Below are positions 8,238 to 16,990 of a DNA stretch of 33,760 nt, one piece after another (position 1 is the first letter of the stretch; each line of letters starts with the position of its first letter). Position numbers and translations under genes: made by a program. Origin of the DNA: an uncultured Clostridia bacterium (GTDB taxonomy: Bacteria > Bacillota > Clostridia > Lachnospirales > Anaerotignaceae); the NCBI GenBank assembly GCA_910587735.1, contig CAJUNT010000025.1:1-33760 (forward strand), in the 5' to 3' direction. Below the pieces are notes generated by a model, which was not told where the DNA came from, made no database searches, and saw only the letters and a list, made by a program, of their open reading frames with translations.

Positions 8238-9182
8238 TTAAAATTCCATAGTTTCAGGATTACGCAATTTTTGATGTTTATAAATAGGAACATTATACTT
8301 TTTACCTAATGCCCGTACTAAATCTTTATAACAGCCCTTCATTTTATCATGAAATACAATTGCTTCAATACCACCTTCTATTGCGTCAATGCAAGAGGAG
8401 GCTCTCTCCACACCTGTTTCATTTTCATATTCTCCCGCAACAAGCCACTGATTTGCAATAATATGCGTTACACCAAATGTTTCATTTTCTCCCCATTGTG
8501 TAAAAACAGCATCTGCAAAATTCGGTTCAAAATGCACACCACCTACACAAAGTAAATTGTGTACTGTTTTGCCGTCGTCTGTAAATATCTCTGTTAAAGA
8601 ACGTGCTAACACTTTTGACGCATCTATATTATTCCAGCTTTCTGGCTCACTGCCTACCTCAATATCCATCATGGCAACAGGAAATTGATTTAGTAAAGCA
8701 GGATTTCCCTGATTATGATATACTCCGCTCCAATGTGTTGCCTCTGTTACAGTACGAAAATCATTTAATCCTAGTTCTTTTTTGTTTTTTTCTATGGCAA
8801 GCATTAAATTTCTCATATATCTAGGCTTTGCTGAGCCATATGTACCAGAATTTACATCACCTAATGAATGTACTGTCAGTACTTTTTCTAATGCATTTGT
8901 ACCTTCGTGCCATGTTACCATTCCAGAAATGTCAAAATCGGCAAAGTGTTCGTTCATTTCGGGTAATAATCTTTCATACTCTAAACAAATTGCTTTTTGT
9001 GTGGGCGCAAAATAATATTCATTACCCAATTTATCTATATATTTCATGACTTCTTGTCCATCAAATTTAAAACCGGCACTTTGTGATAAAAAACCTTCTT
9101 GCTGTAATATGTCCCAAACATGATAGGATACATAACCAAATTCCCTGTTTGTATTGATGAAATAAACTGCTTTTTTACTCAT
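8238..9182 (-). CDS. dtdA: GEK1/DTD2-type D-aminoacyl-tRNA deacylase homologue
   Basis: This is a 314-residue cytosolic protein with ATG start and a GAGAGGGA ribosome site. It matches the DtdA family of archaea and plants: 'LTVHSLGDVN..TYG' at about 102-116 (family LTTH..GNWG), 'TEATHWSG' at 146-153 (EATHHG), 'FPVAMMDIEVGSEPESW' at 167-183, 'VGGVHFEPNFADAVF' at 213-227 (GGGHYAP) and 'GVTHIIANQW' (GHILPKY). The C-terminus aligns with the family's 'VEAIYVDWKG' block. The family hydrolyses D-amino acids from mischarged tRNA. One family glycine is Val here (GGVH), and the protein is somewhat longer than the archaeal enzymes, so substrate range may differ. It is monocistronic with its own promoter. 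Confidence 0.8.
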   Translation of the reverse strand: MSKKAVYFINTNREFGYVSYHVWDILQQEGFLSQSAGFKFDGQEVMKYIDKLGNEYYFAPTQKAICLEYERLLPEMNEHFADFDISGMVTWHEGTNALEKVLTVHSLGDVNSGTYGSAKPRYMRNLMLAIEKNKKELGLNDFRTVTEATHWSGVYHNQGNPALLNQFPVAMMDIEVGSEPESWNNIDASKVLARSLTEIFTDDGKTVHNLLCVGGVHFEPNFADAVFTQWGENETFGVTHIIANQWLVAGEYENETGVERASSCIDAIEGGIEAIVFHDKMKGCYKDLVRALGKKYNVPIYKHQKLRNPETMEF

Positions 9183-9215
9183 TTGTATTCCCTCTCTTTG
9201 TTGTATTTTTTTATC

Positions 9216-9244
9216 ATTATATCAATATAAAAATGGAAATGCAA
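9216..9244 (-). promoter_or_regulatory. Promoter of the deacylase gene
   Basis: On the minus strand, TTGCAT (9239-9244) and TATAAT (9216-9221) are 17 bases apart, about 34 bases before the start codon. The -35 box lies a few bases from the edge of repeat R4. Confidence 0.6.
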
Positions 9245-9249
9245 ATAAA

Positions 9250-9568
9250 AGTGATGAGAGAATTGTAAGTGATAATTGCGTGCGCAAAAAGTTAGAGTGA
9301 TAATTGCGTGTGCAAAAATTAAAGTTTTTGCCCCGCTTTTTTCAAAAAGCGGGTAGGAGTTTGAGGACAACGTCCTCAAGGTTTTAATAAAATATTATTA
9401 TTTTTAAAATTTTAATAAAATTATTTAAGATTTTTTTATAGAGTATATTTTATTTGCGGGGCGTTGCCCCTGCACCCTACAAACTTTTTTGAAAAAAAGT
9501 TTGACAAAAAACTTTATCTTTTGCGAACACAATTTTACAAAAATTTAACTTTTGTAAACGGACTTTAT
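9250..9568 (-). repeat. Dispersed hairpin repeat, copy R4 (reverse)
   Basis: This fills the gap between two minus-strand genes. It has two tandem end boxes with the variants GCGTGCGC and GCGTGTGC, then CCCGCTTTTTT/AAAAAGCGGG, GAGGAC-aac-GTCCTC, a diverged AT-rich core, GGGGC-gtt-GCCCC, ACTTTTTTGAAAAAAAGT and the TTTTGCGAACACAAT box. It is more diverged than most copies. Confidence 0.8.
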
Positions 9569-9574
9569 TGATTA

Positions 9575-10237
9575 TCAATATTCTGTATCTTCTTTTTGCA
9601 AACGTTCCTCTTTAATTTCTTCTGCTCTTTGTAATATCATTTCTTCTTCCTCATATTTTTTTTCAAGCAATTCCTCTGCTTTTTCTAATATTCTTTCTTC
9701 TTCTAGTTCATTTTGTTTTTGCTGTAATAGTTCCTGTTTATTATTAAAATATATATTATCAAAATAATCGGGGTAATCTGTAATAATATTCATACGAGCA
9801 GGTATATATAATATTGCATCTGGATAGTTTTGTAAATGTTTTACAATACTTTTGTTAAACACGTCTTTATTAAATTTGAATTTACCATAAACAGATTCAT
9901 GACCAATTTTTGCAGTGGTATCATCTATATAATTTATGGTAATGGTGTCATACATAGATTGGTATGTGTCTTTGTCAAATGATTCTATATATGCCGTATC
10001 ATCTGGAGATTGTTTTACCAATATATGATTATAGAAATAGTAATTACCCTTGAAATCAATATCTAATGTTTCTATATTATTAGGAATTTGTGTTTTTTCA
10101 GGTGTAATATTTGATGTTTCTAATAAATTTTCGATATCCCCAAAAACAGTTTTGATACCAATAGGTAATGTAATGGCAAATCCTAAAAATGAAATGACAA
10201 ATATCATTGCGATGATGATTGTTATTTTTTTAAACAT
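9575..10237 (-). CDS. Membrane-anchored protein with acidic coiled-coil tail
   Basis: This is a 220-residue protein. Residues about 5-28 form one hydrophobic segment (signal anchor or uncleaved signal). The middle (about 45-165) is strand rich and somewhat like the beta-repeat proteins (DUF4097 type) that accompany PadR/HAAS operons. Residues about 165-218 are a strongly charged coiled coil with repeated 'EEERILEKAEELLEKK' and 'EEEMILQRAEEIKEER' blocks. A GGAGGC ribosome site lies at the end of the preceding gene, whose stop is 1 base away, so the two are coupled. Function unknown; the operon suggests envelope stress or membrane homeostasis under PadR control. The C-terminal tail is unusual for this position. 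Confidence 0.7.
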   Translation of the reverse strand: MFKKITIIIAMIFVISFLGFAITLPIGIKTVFGDIENLLETSNITPEKTQIPNNIETLDIDFKGNYYFYNHILVKQSPDDTAYIESFDKDTYQSMYDTITINYIDDTTAKIGHESVYGKFKFNKDVFNKSIVKHLQNYPDAILYIPARMNIITDYPDYFDNIYFNNKQELLQQKQNELEEERILEKAEELLEKKYEEEEMILQRAEEIKEERLQKEDTEY

Positions 10238-10238
10238 A

Positions 10239-10973
10239 TTAAATAGCCTCCTTTGCTATATGTTTTCTATTATTCATAAATATATTTTTAATGATTTTGA
10301 AATTTATTTTTAATAAGTATATTGTCAAAAGTATCAAAAGTATTGCTAATGATATTGACGCAATAATAATAAATATAATAGAAAGCGATAATATAAGCGG
10401 TAAAAAGGTAATAGAGAATCCTAAACAGAATATACCAGATATACCGCACAATACGAAAAAAGCAACTGCACAGATACAAAAAGCATATACTGTTATGGTA
10501 AATATAAACTGCAAAAATGCAAATAAACAAAATGTAAATATGGAGTGTATAACAGAAAATATTGTTTTTGTGCCTTTTTTTACACTGCCTCCTACATGAA
10601 ATGAACTCTGCTTTTGAGAATTTGATTTATTTATAGTATTCATTTTGTCACTTGCAGACTGAATTGTTTTAGATGTTTCTTTTTTTAATGTGGTGAATGC
10701 TTTTTCTGTACCCTCTTTCATTTTATGTAATGCCTGGTCAATTTTTTCTGCTCTGCTTTCTTTTGTATTTTCTTTACCTATTTCTTCTATAAATTGCTGT
10801 GCAATCATTTCGGGGTCGCCCAATTTTGCAGAAATTTCTATATCTGTTTTGTTTTGTCTTCTGCCATCGTCAAAATATTCTCCATAATCTCTTAAAATGT
10901 CATTGATTTCTTCTTTTGAAATATGCTTTTTTAAAAGATTTTCTAAAGCATTTAAGTAGCTTTCTTTTGTCAT
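10239..10973 (-). CDS. HAAS (DUF1700) domain membrane protein
   Basis: This is a 244-residue protein. Residues 1-65 match the HAAS/DUF1700 signature ('TKESYLNALENLLKKHISKEE', then 'YGEYFDDGRRQNKTDIEISAKLGDPEMIAQQFIEE'). A charged linker follows to about 135 and then three or four hydrophobic helices to about 225. The start at 10973 is chosen because AAAGGA lies 9 bases upstream; two further ATGs at 10979 and 10982 overlap or abut that site. HAAS proteins typically pair with a PadR repressor and membrane or beta-repeat partners, exactly the arrangement here (PadR 42 bases upstream, coiled-coil protein downstream). Confidence 0.85.
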   Translation of the reverse strand: MTKESYLNALENLLKKHISKEEINDILRDYGEYFDDGRRQNKTDIEISAKLGDPEMIAQQFIEEIGKENTKESRAEKIDQALHKMKEGTEKAFTTLKKETSKTIQSASDKMNTINKSNSQKQSSFHVGGSVKKGTKTIFSVIHSIFTFCLFAFLQFIFTITVYAFCICAVAFFVLCGISGIFCLGFSITFLPLILSLSIIFIIIASISLAILLILLTIYLLKINFKIIKNIFMNNRKHIAKEAI

Positions 10974-11024
10974 AATCATCATTCCTTTCTGAAATACTAT
11001 TACGATTTAAAATAATTATTTACT

Positions 11025-11345
11025 TCATTCACTGTGTTTTCCTTGTAATATTTCATTTACCATATTTGAAAATTCTTTCCAGTCATTTTTGAGTGAGCCT
11101 AAATATGCTTTGCCCTTTTCTGTAATATGATAATATTTTCTTGCTGGACCGATTGTACTTTCTTTTAAATAGGTAACAAAATATTCTTCTGTTGTTAAAC
11201 GCCGTAATATGGGATACACTGTACCTTCATTGATATCTGTGTAAGAGGCAATGCTTTGCACTATTTCATACCCATACATATCTTGTTCCGCTATGAGTGC
11301 TAATACACACATTTCAATAATACCTTTTCTGAATTGTGTATTCAT
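11025..11345 (-). CDS. PadR-family transcriptional repressor
   Basis: This is a 106-residue winged-helix regulator of typical short PadR (subfamily 2) length. It shows 'FRKGIIEMCVLALIAEQDMYGYEIVQSI' (helices 1-2), 'INEGTVYPILRRLTTEEYF' (recognition helix region) and 'PARKYYHITEKGKAYL' (wing). It heads the operon with the HAAS membrane protein and the anchored coiled-coil protein, and is divergent from blaI. It probably autoregulates through the palindrome over its promoter at 11427-11447. Confidence 0.92.
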   Translation of the reverse strand: MNTQFRKGIIEMCVLALIAEQDMYGYEIVQSIASYTDINEGTVYPILRRLTTEEYFVTYLKESTIGPARKYYHITEKGKAYLGSLKNDWKEFSNMVNEILQGKHSE

Positions 11346-11426
11346 GTAAAACCCCCTTTCTGTGTAAAAGTAATAAAAATTCTATTTGCTAATATACAAA
11401 TATTAAACAGTTCTTGTTTGTGCGAT

Positions 11427-11461
11427 GTAGTAATTATAGCACACTACTTTGTAATAAACAA
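11427..11461 (-). promoter_or_regulatory. padR operon promoter with overlapping palindrome
   Basis: On the minus strand, TTGTTT (11456-11461) and TATAAT (11433-11438) are 17 bases apart. The inverted pair GTAGT (11427-11431) and ACTAC (11443-11447) brackets the -10 box, a plausible PadR operator that would block RNA polymerase. Confidence 0.6.
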
Positions 11462-11514
11462 TACCTGTTTATAAATAATATCTTAATATTTTATTAATAA
11501 AAACAATATATTAC

Positions 11515-11565
11515 TTGACAAATAAACTCTTACAGTTGTATGATATAGTAAAACATACAAATGTA
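11515..11565 (+). promoter_or_regulatory. blaI-blaR1 promoter with two BlaI-type operators
   Basis: The -35 box TTGACA is at 11515-11520 and the -10 box TATGAT at 11539-11544, with an 18-base spacer. Two copies of the TACAnnTGTA operator core used by the BlaI/MecI/CopY family are present: TACAGTTGTA at 11531-11540, overlapping the spacer and -10 box, and TACAAATGTA at 11556-11565, next to the ribosome site. Their centres are 25 bases apart. This points to autorepression of the operon. Confidence 0.75.
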
Positions 11566-11577
11566 GGAGTTGATATT

Positions 11578-11988
11578 ATGCAAAAATTAACACGTTTACC
11601 AGATACAGAATTAGAAGTGATGAAAGCAATATGGCAAAAGGGAACTGGTATTTGCACATCTGAAATTAAACAGATATTAGATAAACAAAGAATTTGGAAT
11701 ATTTCTGCATTGCAAACACTTTTAAATCGTTTAATCAAAAGAGGATTTTTAACCACTTACAAAAATGGTAAAAATAAATATTATAACATTGTTGTGGACG
11801 AGAAAACATATTTAGCATTTGAAAATAAATGCTTTTTGAAAAAAGTAAATGAAAATTCTGTCACAAAATTAGTTGCTTCTCTTTATCAAAGTAACAGCAT
11901 TACAAAAAATGATTTAAAAGAACTTGCCGAATTTATAGAAAAAAATACAGAAGGTGATGAGCATGACAATACTTCTAAGAGCATTTGA
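11578..11988 (+). CDS. blaI: BlaI/MecI-family repressor
   Basis: This is a 136-residue winged-helix repressor. The ATG at 11578 follows GTAGGAG; a longer reading frame from 11515 would run through the promoter and is rejected. 'LTRLPDTELEVMKAIWQKG' is the family's opening motif, followed by 'WNISALQTLLNRLIKRGFL' (recognition helix) and 'KNKYYNIVVDEKTYLAFE' (wing and cleavage-site region). The C-terminal helices, for dimerisation, end in 'DLKELAEFIEKN'. In the known systems the partner protease triggers cleavage of the repressor and relieves repression. The downstream blaR1-like gene overlaps its end, the standard arrangement. Confidence 0.92.
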   Translation: MQKLTRLPDTELEVMKAIWQKGTGICTSEIKQILDKQRIWNISALQTLLNRLIKRGFLTTYKNGKNKYYNIVVDEKTYLAFENKCFLKKVNENSVTKLVASLYQSNSITKNDLKELAEFIEKNTEGDEHDNTSKSI

Positions 11989-14551
11989 ACTTATATTAAA
12001 AACATCTATAGGTATGATACCGTTTTTAGCGGTATTGCTACTATTGGAAAATAAATTTAGAAAATACTATAGTACAGCATGGAAATATACAATATTTTTA
12101 ATGGTATTAGTCAGATTGCTGATACCTGTATGCACAGGCAAAAATCAAAATTTGATTATTGAAAATATAGTACACATACCTCAAAATATCATTCACATAC
12201 CAAAACAACAATATACAACAAATATTCAAATTGAAAATATAGAACAAACAAATACAAGCGTTGCAAAACAAAATACTAAAGTATCAAAAACAAAACAATA
12301 TCATTTATTTCAAAAACAAAATGTTATGTTATTGCTTTCCTGTATTTGGCTGACTGTTGTAACAGCAAAATTATTGTATTTATTTGTACAATATATACAA
12401 TACTGTAAAAGAGTGGTGCGCTGGAGAAAATTACCTATACAACAATATACCATGCAAATATATCACAATATATGTTGTGATATGAATATCAAAAATATAC
12501 CACGTCTATTTGTTTGTGATGTTATTGATAGTCCTATGTGTTTGGGAATATTTCAAAAGGGAATTTATATCACAAATGAGCAAAGTAAACACTTGTATAT
12601 GATATTAAAACATGAATTATGCCACTATAAAAGAAATGATGTATTATATCAATTATTATGTGTATTGGTGGATAGTATTCACTTTTTTAATCCTTTTGTA
12701 AATATATTTGTGAAAATGGCAGAAAGAAATATTGAATTGTATTGCGATGATACCGTTATGGAAAATTGCTCTATGTCACAAAGAAAAGAATATAGTATGA
12801 TGATACTGTCATCAATCAATGAAAATATGTATCAAAATACTGTGCTGTCAGCAGATTTGGTAAAACAAAAAGATATATTGAAAAATAGATTTCAAAATAT
12901 ATTGTGTAGTACTCCTAAAAAAAATGGAAAATTGCTTTTGATAGCATTTACAATATTATATGTATTGAGTTTTTATTTGAGCATATTCGCATTTATGCAA
13001 CAGTTGACATTATTGTTTTGTTTATTTAATTTATTTATATTGTTTAGTTTTTGTTTCGTTATCAGTACAAAACAAAATAATAATAAAACAGTATGCGCAT
13101 TGTTTGCATTGTTTATAGCAACAAATGTTTTGATTACAGGCTGTCATGCTAATTTAAAACAATCAACACAACAACAAACACAACATATCACAGAGGCGGA
13201 AAATCTTTTTAAATGGAAAACGGATACTGTGGGGGATAATACTGCTGTGGGAAATATATTGTCTATATTGGGTGTGCCAGATGGTATGGTAAGCAATGGA
13301 TTTGAAATACAAAGTAATACAGAGCCTTATGGCATAAAATTGTATTATACAATAGAAGATTTATCAAAAGTGGAATCGGAACAAGGCACTATAATCAATG
13401 ATAGTGACATCATTATTAATGATGATGTAGAATTTCAATTTACAAAAAATACTATGGTACTTTTTAGTTTGATAAAAAATTTGTATAGCATAGAATATCA
13501 TGTAAATTATAATCATGAAGAAATACTGACATTTTGTGTTACACGTGACAGCATGATAAAATATGATTATGCTGTTTGGCTCATTGATGAAGTATTAGAG
13601 GGCTATACAGATAGTGCAGAAAGTTATCAATATTTTTTATATGATGTGTATGATATGAAAACAATCGTTTCATCTGGTTATACAGATTGGCAAAAAGAAA
13701 TTGATGAAGCATTGCATAGCGTGGTTTATAATGATGAAGTTGCATTACATTCTGATGTAGAGTCATATATCAAATATGCGCCCAATAATAGTTACAATGT
13801 TATGGTGGAAAAGGGCGAAAAAACATTACATTATTTTTTAAAACGATTTAAAGAGGGTACGGCAAAAGGATTGCAGGGACAGATTATGATGAGGGTTTGT
13901 CAAGATATACTCTATCAATATGGTTTAGAAGATATTAAAAAAACAGATATGTCACCAGAGGAATGGTATGAGTATTATGAGTCAAAATATAACGGATATT
14001 ATCCATATTATAGCAGTATCATAGAAAATATAAACGATGAGTATATCATACATAATCATTATAAAGAAGTGTTTACAGAACTCCAAAAAAAGAGAAGCGG
14101 AAAGCATATTACAATGCTTTCTATGATAATGGATTCTCCTTTAGAGGGGCATATGCATGAATATAAACAAGGCACAAAAGTCAATTATTATGCCAGAGTA
14201 AAATATGATTATTTTACAGTATTGAAACAAAAAAGGGGTAATGTATTATGTTTGCAACATAGTACAGTTGAACCGGTAAAAATTGTATTTCAACAGTCAC
14301 CACAAGGCAATATGGAGTTATATACTATTATAATAGAGCAGGATATTGACAGACTTTGTGCAGAAGATAAAAATATGATACCCATTTTAAAACAACAATA
14401 TACACAAATGTACGAAAACGCTTTCGACAAAGATTTAGAAAAAAATATAAAAGAATATATATCTAAAAATAATATTGATGTGAAATATGTTTATATAGAC
14501 AAAAATCGCACAAATATTTTAAAAAATATAGGCAAATCTATTGAAAAATAA
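11963..14551 (+). CDS. BlaR1/MecR1-type M56 metallopeptidase sensor with DUF4825 extension
   Basis: This is a protein of about 862 residues. The ATG at 11963 follows AAGGTG by 6 bases; GTG 11954 and ATG 11957 are alternatives. The N-terminal region has four or so membrane helices. The M56 zinc-protease motif HELCH is at about 217-221, with 'AERNIELYCDDTVME' supplying the distal acidic ligand. Further helices run to about 390 and end in 'VLITGCHANL', which resembles an internal lipobox (Cys about 394). A DUF4825-like domain follows (about 410-520: 'GDNTAVGNILSILGVPDG', 'NTEPYGIKLYYT'), then some 330 residues without a recognised domain. There is no penicillin-binding sensor domain, so the signal is probably not a beta-lactam. 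Confidence 0.88.
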   Translation: MTILLRAFELILKTSIGMIPFLAVLLLLENKFRKYYSTAWKYTIFLMVLVRLLIPVCTGKNQNLIIENIVHIPQNIIHIPKQQYTTNIQIENIEQTNTSVAKQNTKVSKTKQYHLFQKQNVMLLLSCIWLTVVTAKLLYLFVQYIQYCKRVVRWRKLPIQQYTMQIYHNICCDMNIKNIPRLFVCDVIDSPMCLGIFQKGIYITNEQSKHLYMILKHELCHYKRNDVLYQLLCVLVDSIHFFNPFVNIFVKMAERNIELYCDDTVMENCSMSQRKEYSMMILSSINENMYQNTVLSADLVKQKDILKNRFQNILCSTPKKNGKLLLIAFTILYVLSFYLSIFAFMQQLTLLFCLFNLFILFSFCFVISTKQNNNKTVCALFALFIATNVLITGCHANLKQSTQQQTQHITEAENLFKWKTDTVGDNTAVGNILSILGVPDGMVSNGFEIQSNTEPYGIKLYYTIEDLSKVESEQGTIINDSDIIINDDVEFQFTKNTMVLFSLIKNLYSIEYHVNYNHEEILTFCVTRDSMIKYDYAVWLIDEVLEGYTDSAESYQYFLYDVYDMKTIVSSGYTDWQKEIDEALHSVVYNDEVALHSDVESYIKYAPNNSYNVMVEKGEKTLHYFLKRFKEGTAKGLQGQIMMRVCQDILYQYGLEDIKKTDMSPEEWYEYYESKYNGYYPYYSSIIENINDEYIIHNHYKEVFTELQKKRSGKHITMLSMIMDSPLEGHMHEYKQGTKVNYYARVKYDYFTVLKQKRGNVLCLQHSTVEPVKIVFQQSPQGNMELYTIIIEQDIDRLCAEDKNMIPILKQQYTQMYENAFDKDLEKNIKEYISKNNIDVKYVYIDKNRTNILKNIGKSIEK

Positions 14552-14624
14552 ATTTAAAATTGCTAAAATTGTCATATATAGTAACAGCAAAATGTTCCAA
14601 TAATAATAATAATATGGAAAAGAG

Positions 14625-15518
<894 letters not shown>

Positions 15519-15525
15519 TAAAATA

Positions 15526-15825
15526 AAGAGATAATTCCGTTCGCAAAAGATAAAGTTCTTTGTCCAACTTTCTGGGGGGAAAGTTGGCAGGTGTGGACAG
15601 CGTCCACAAATAAAATATATATTTTTTTATCCCTTAAACCTTTTCACTAAAACATTATAATATAATAAAATTTGTTATGTTCTGTTAGAACCGTGGGGAC
15701 GTTGTCCCCACTACCCCTACCAACTTCCCCCAAAGTTGGACAAAACTTTTAAAGGAAAACTTCGTTTTCCTAATCGTAAACGGAATTGTTTCGTAATTTT
15801 TATAATACATTCGGAATGATTTCAT
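15526..15825 (+). repeat. Dispersed hairpin repeat, copy R5 (forward)
   Basis: This separates the TPR-DUF2185 gene from the convergent cbiC. It shows the end box CCGTTCGCAAAAG, CCAACTTTCtggggggAAAGTTGG, GTGGAC-agc-GTCCAC, the AT-rich core, GGGGAC-gtt-GTCCCC, CCAACTTcccccAAAGTTGG, GGAAAAC-ttc-GTTTTCC and a tail whose last bases encode the C-terminus of cbiC on the other strand. Confidence 0.85.
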
Positions 15826-16435
15826 AAAGCAATGCATTACAAATGGCTGCCGCAACATTACTACCACCTTTTCGCCCTTTTGCCACAATACAAGGCACAT
15901 CTAGCGATAATATCAATTCTTTTGACTGCACGACATTTACAAAACCTACTGGCACAGCAATGATTAAAGCAGGGGGAATGATTTTATTTTGCTGTATCAA
16001 TTCATGCAGTCTTATCAATGCTGTTGGCGCATTGCCTATGGCGAATATCAATTCTTTTTGCATTTGTGCCGCTTTATCCATACTTGCAAATGCTCGTGTT
16101 GTGTTTTGTTTTTTGGATTGTTCGGCAACATATTCATCAGACATAAAACAATATACTTCACTGCCTAAACACTCCACTGCTTTTTTATTTATTCCAGATT
16201 TTACCATTTGTGTATCTGTCACTATGCTGATTCCTTTTTTTAATGCCTGTTTACCTCTTTTTACTGCATCATTGCAAAAACACAGTGTATGTAAATATTC
16301 AAAATCTGCTGTGGTGTGTATTACCCTTTTTACAATGCTTTGTTGCTCTTGGGGTATTTTTATGTCGGGGTATTCTTTTTGCATGATTTCTGTTATGATT
16401 TCAAAACTTTTTTTTTCAATTTCTTGAGGATTCAT
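15800..16435 (-). CDS. cbiC: Cobalt-precorrin-8 methylmutase
   Basis: This 211-residue protein has the usual family length. The ATG at 16435 follows an AGGTGA ribosome site; a longer frame up to 16540 runs through repeat sequence and is rejected. Family motifs: 'VKRVIHTTADFEYLHTLCF' near 28-46 with the catalytic-type His, 'GISIVTDTQMVKSGI' and 'GNAPTALIRL', then 'AVPVGFVNVVQSKELI'. It catalyses the 1,5-methyl shift forming cobyrinate in anaerobic cobalamin synthesis. It stands alone, about 14 kb from cbiD/F/G and on the opposite strand. Its final residues (EIIPNVL and stop) are read from the outer edge of repeat R5. Confidence 0.93.
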   Translation of the reverse strand: MNPQEIEKKSFEIITEIMQKEYPDIKIPQEQQSIVKRVIHTTADFEYLHTLCFCNDAVKRGKQALKKGISIVTDTQMVKSGINKKAVECLGSEVYCFMSDEYVAEQSKKQNTTRAFASMDKAAQMQKELIFAIGNAPTALIRLHELIQQNKIIPPALIIAVPVGFVNVVQSKELILSLDVPCIVAKGRKGGSNVAAAICNALLYEIIPNVL

Positions 16436-16461
16436 TTGTTCACCTGCTAGTATAAATTTTT

Positions 16462-16983
16462 CGATAGAATTGCGTTCGCAAAAATGAAAGAGATAATTGC
16501 GTTCGCAAAAATGAAAGTTTTTTGTCAAACTTTTTTTCAAAAAAGTTTGTGGGTGCGGGTGAAACCCGCAAATAAAAAATATATTTTTTTATCCCTCAAA
16601 CCTTTTCACTAAAACATTATAATATAATAAAATTCATTATGTTTTGTTAAGACATTGAGGCTTCGCCTCAAACTCCACCAACTTTTGAAAAAGTTGGACA
16701 AAACTTTTAAAGGAAAACTTCGTTTTCCTAATTGCAAACGGATTTTTAATGATGTTTTGTTAAGACATTGAGGGCGTGGCACGCAAACTCCTACCCGCTT
16801 TTTGAAAAAAGCGGGGCAAAAACTTTATATTATGCGTTCGGAATTATCTCGTAATTTTTATTATAATTGTGAGCGGATTTTATTATATTATTTTGTTAGA
16901 ACATTGAGGCTTCGCCTCAAACTCCACCAACTTTTGAAAAAGTTGGACAAAACTTTTATGGAAAACTTCGTTTTCCTAGTCGC
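16462..16983 (+). repeat. Dispersed hairpin repeat, copy R6 (forward, with extra right-hand modules)
   Basis: The longest copy, between cbiC and the glucokinase gene. It has two tandem end boxes, CAAACTTTTTTT/AAAAAAGTTTG, GCGGGT-gaa-ACCCGC, the AT-rich core, GAGGC-ttc-GCCTC, CCAACTTTTGAAAAAGTTGG and GGAAAAC-ttc-GTTTTCC. It continues with a second block containing the imperfect GAGGGCGTGGCACGC, CCGCTTTTT/AAAAAAGCGG and a GCGTTCGG tail, and a third block repeating GAGGC-ttc-GCCTC and its followers. Bases 16494-16684 are identical to 29493-29683 in R11. Confidence 0.85.
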
Positions 16984-16990
16984 TTATATT

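Noticed and set aside
11515..11577. An N-terminal extension of BlaI starting at 11515
   Set aside because: It would begin inside the -35 box and read through the promoter and both operators. The ATG at 11578 has a ribosome site and matches the family start.
15800..16540. A longer CbiC reading frame starting at 16540
   Set aside because: Its first 35 codons are repeat R6 sequence. The ATG at 16435 has a ribosome site and gives the family's normal length.
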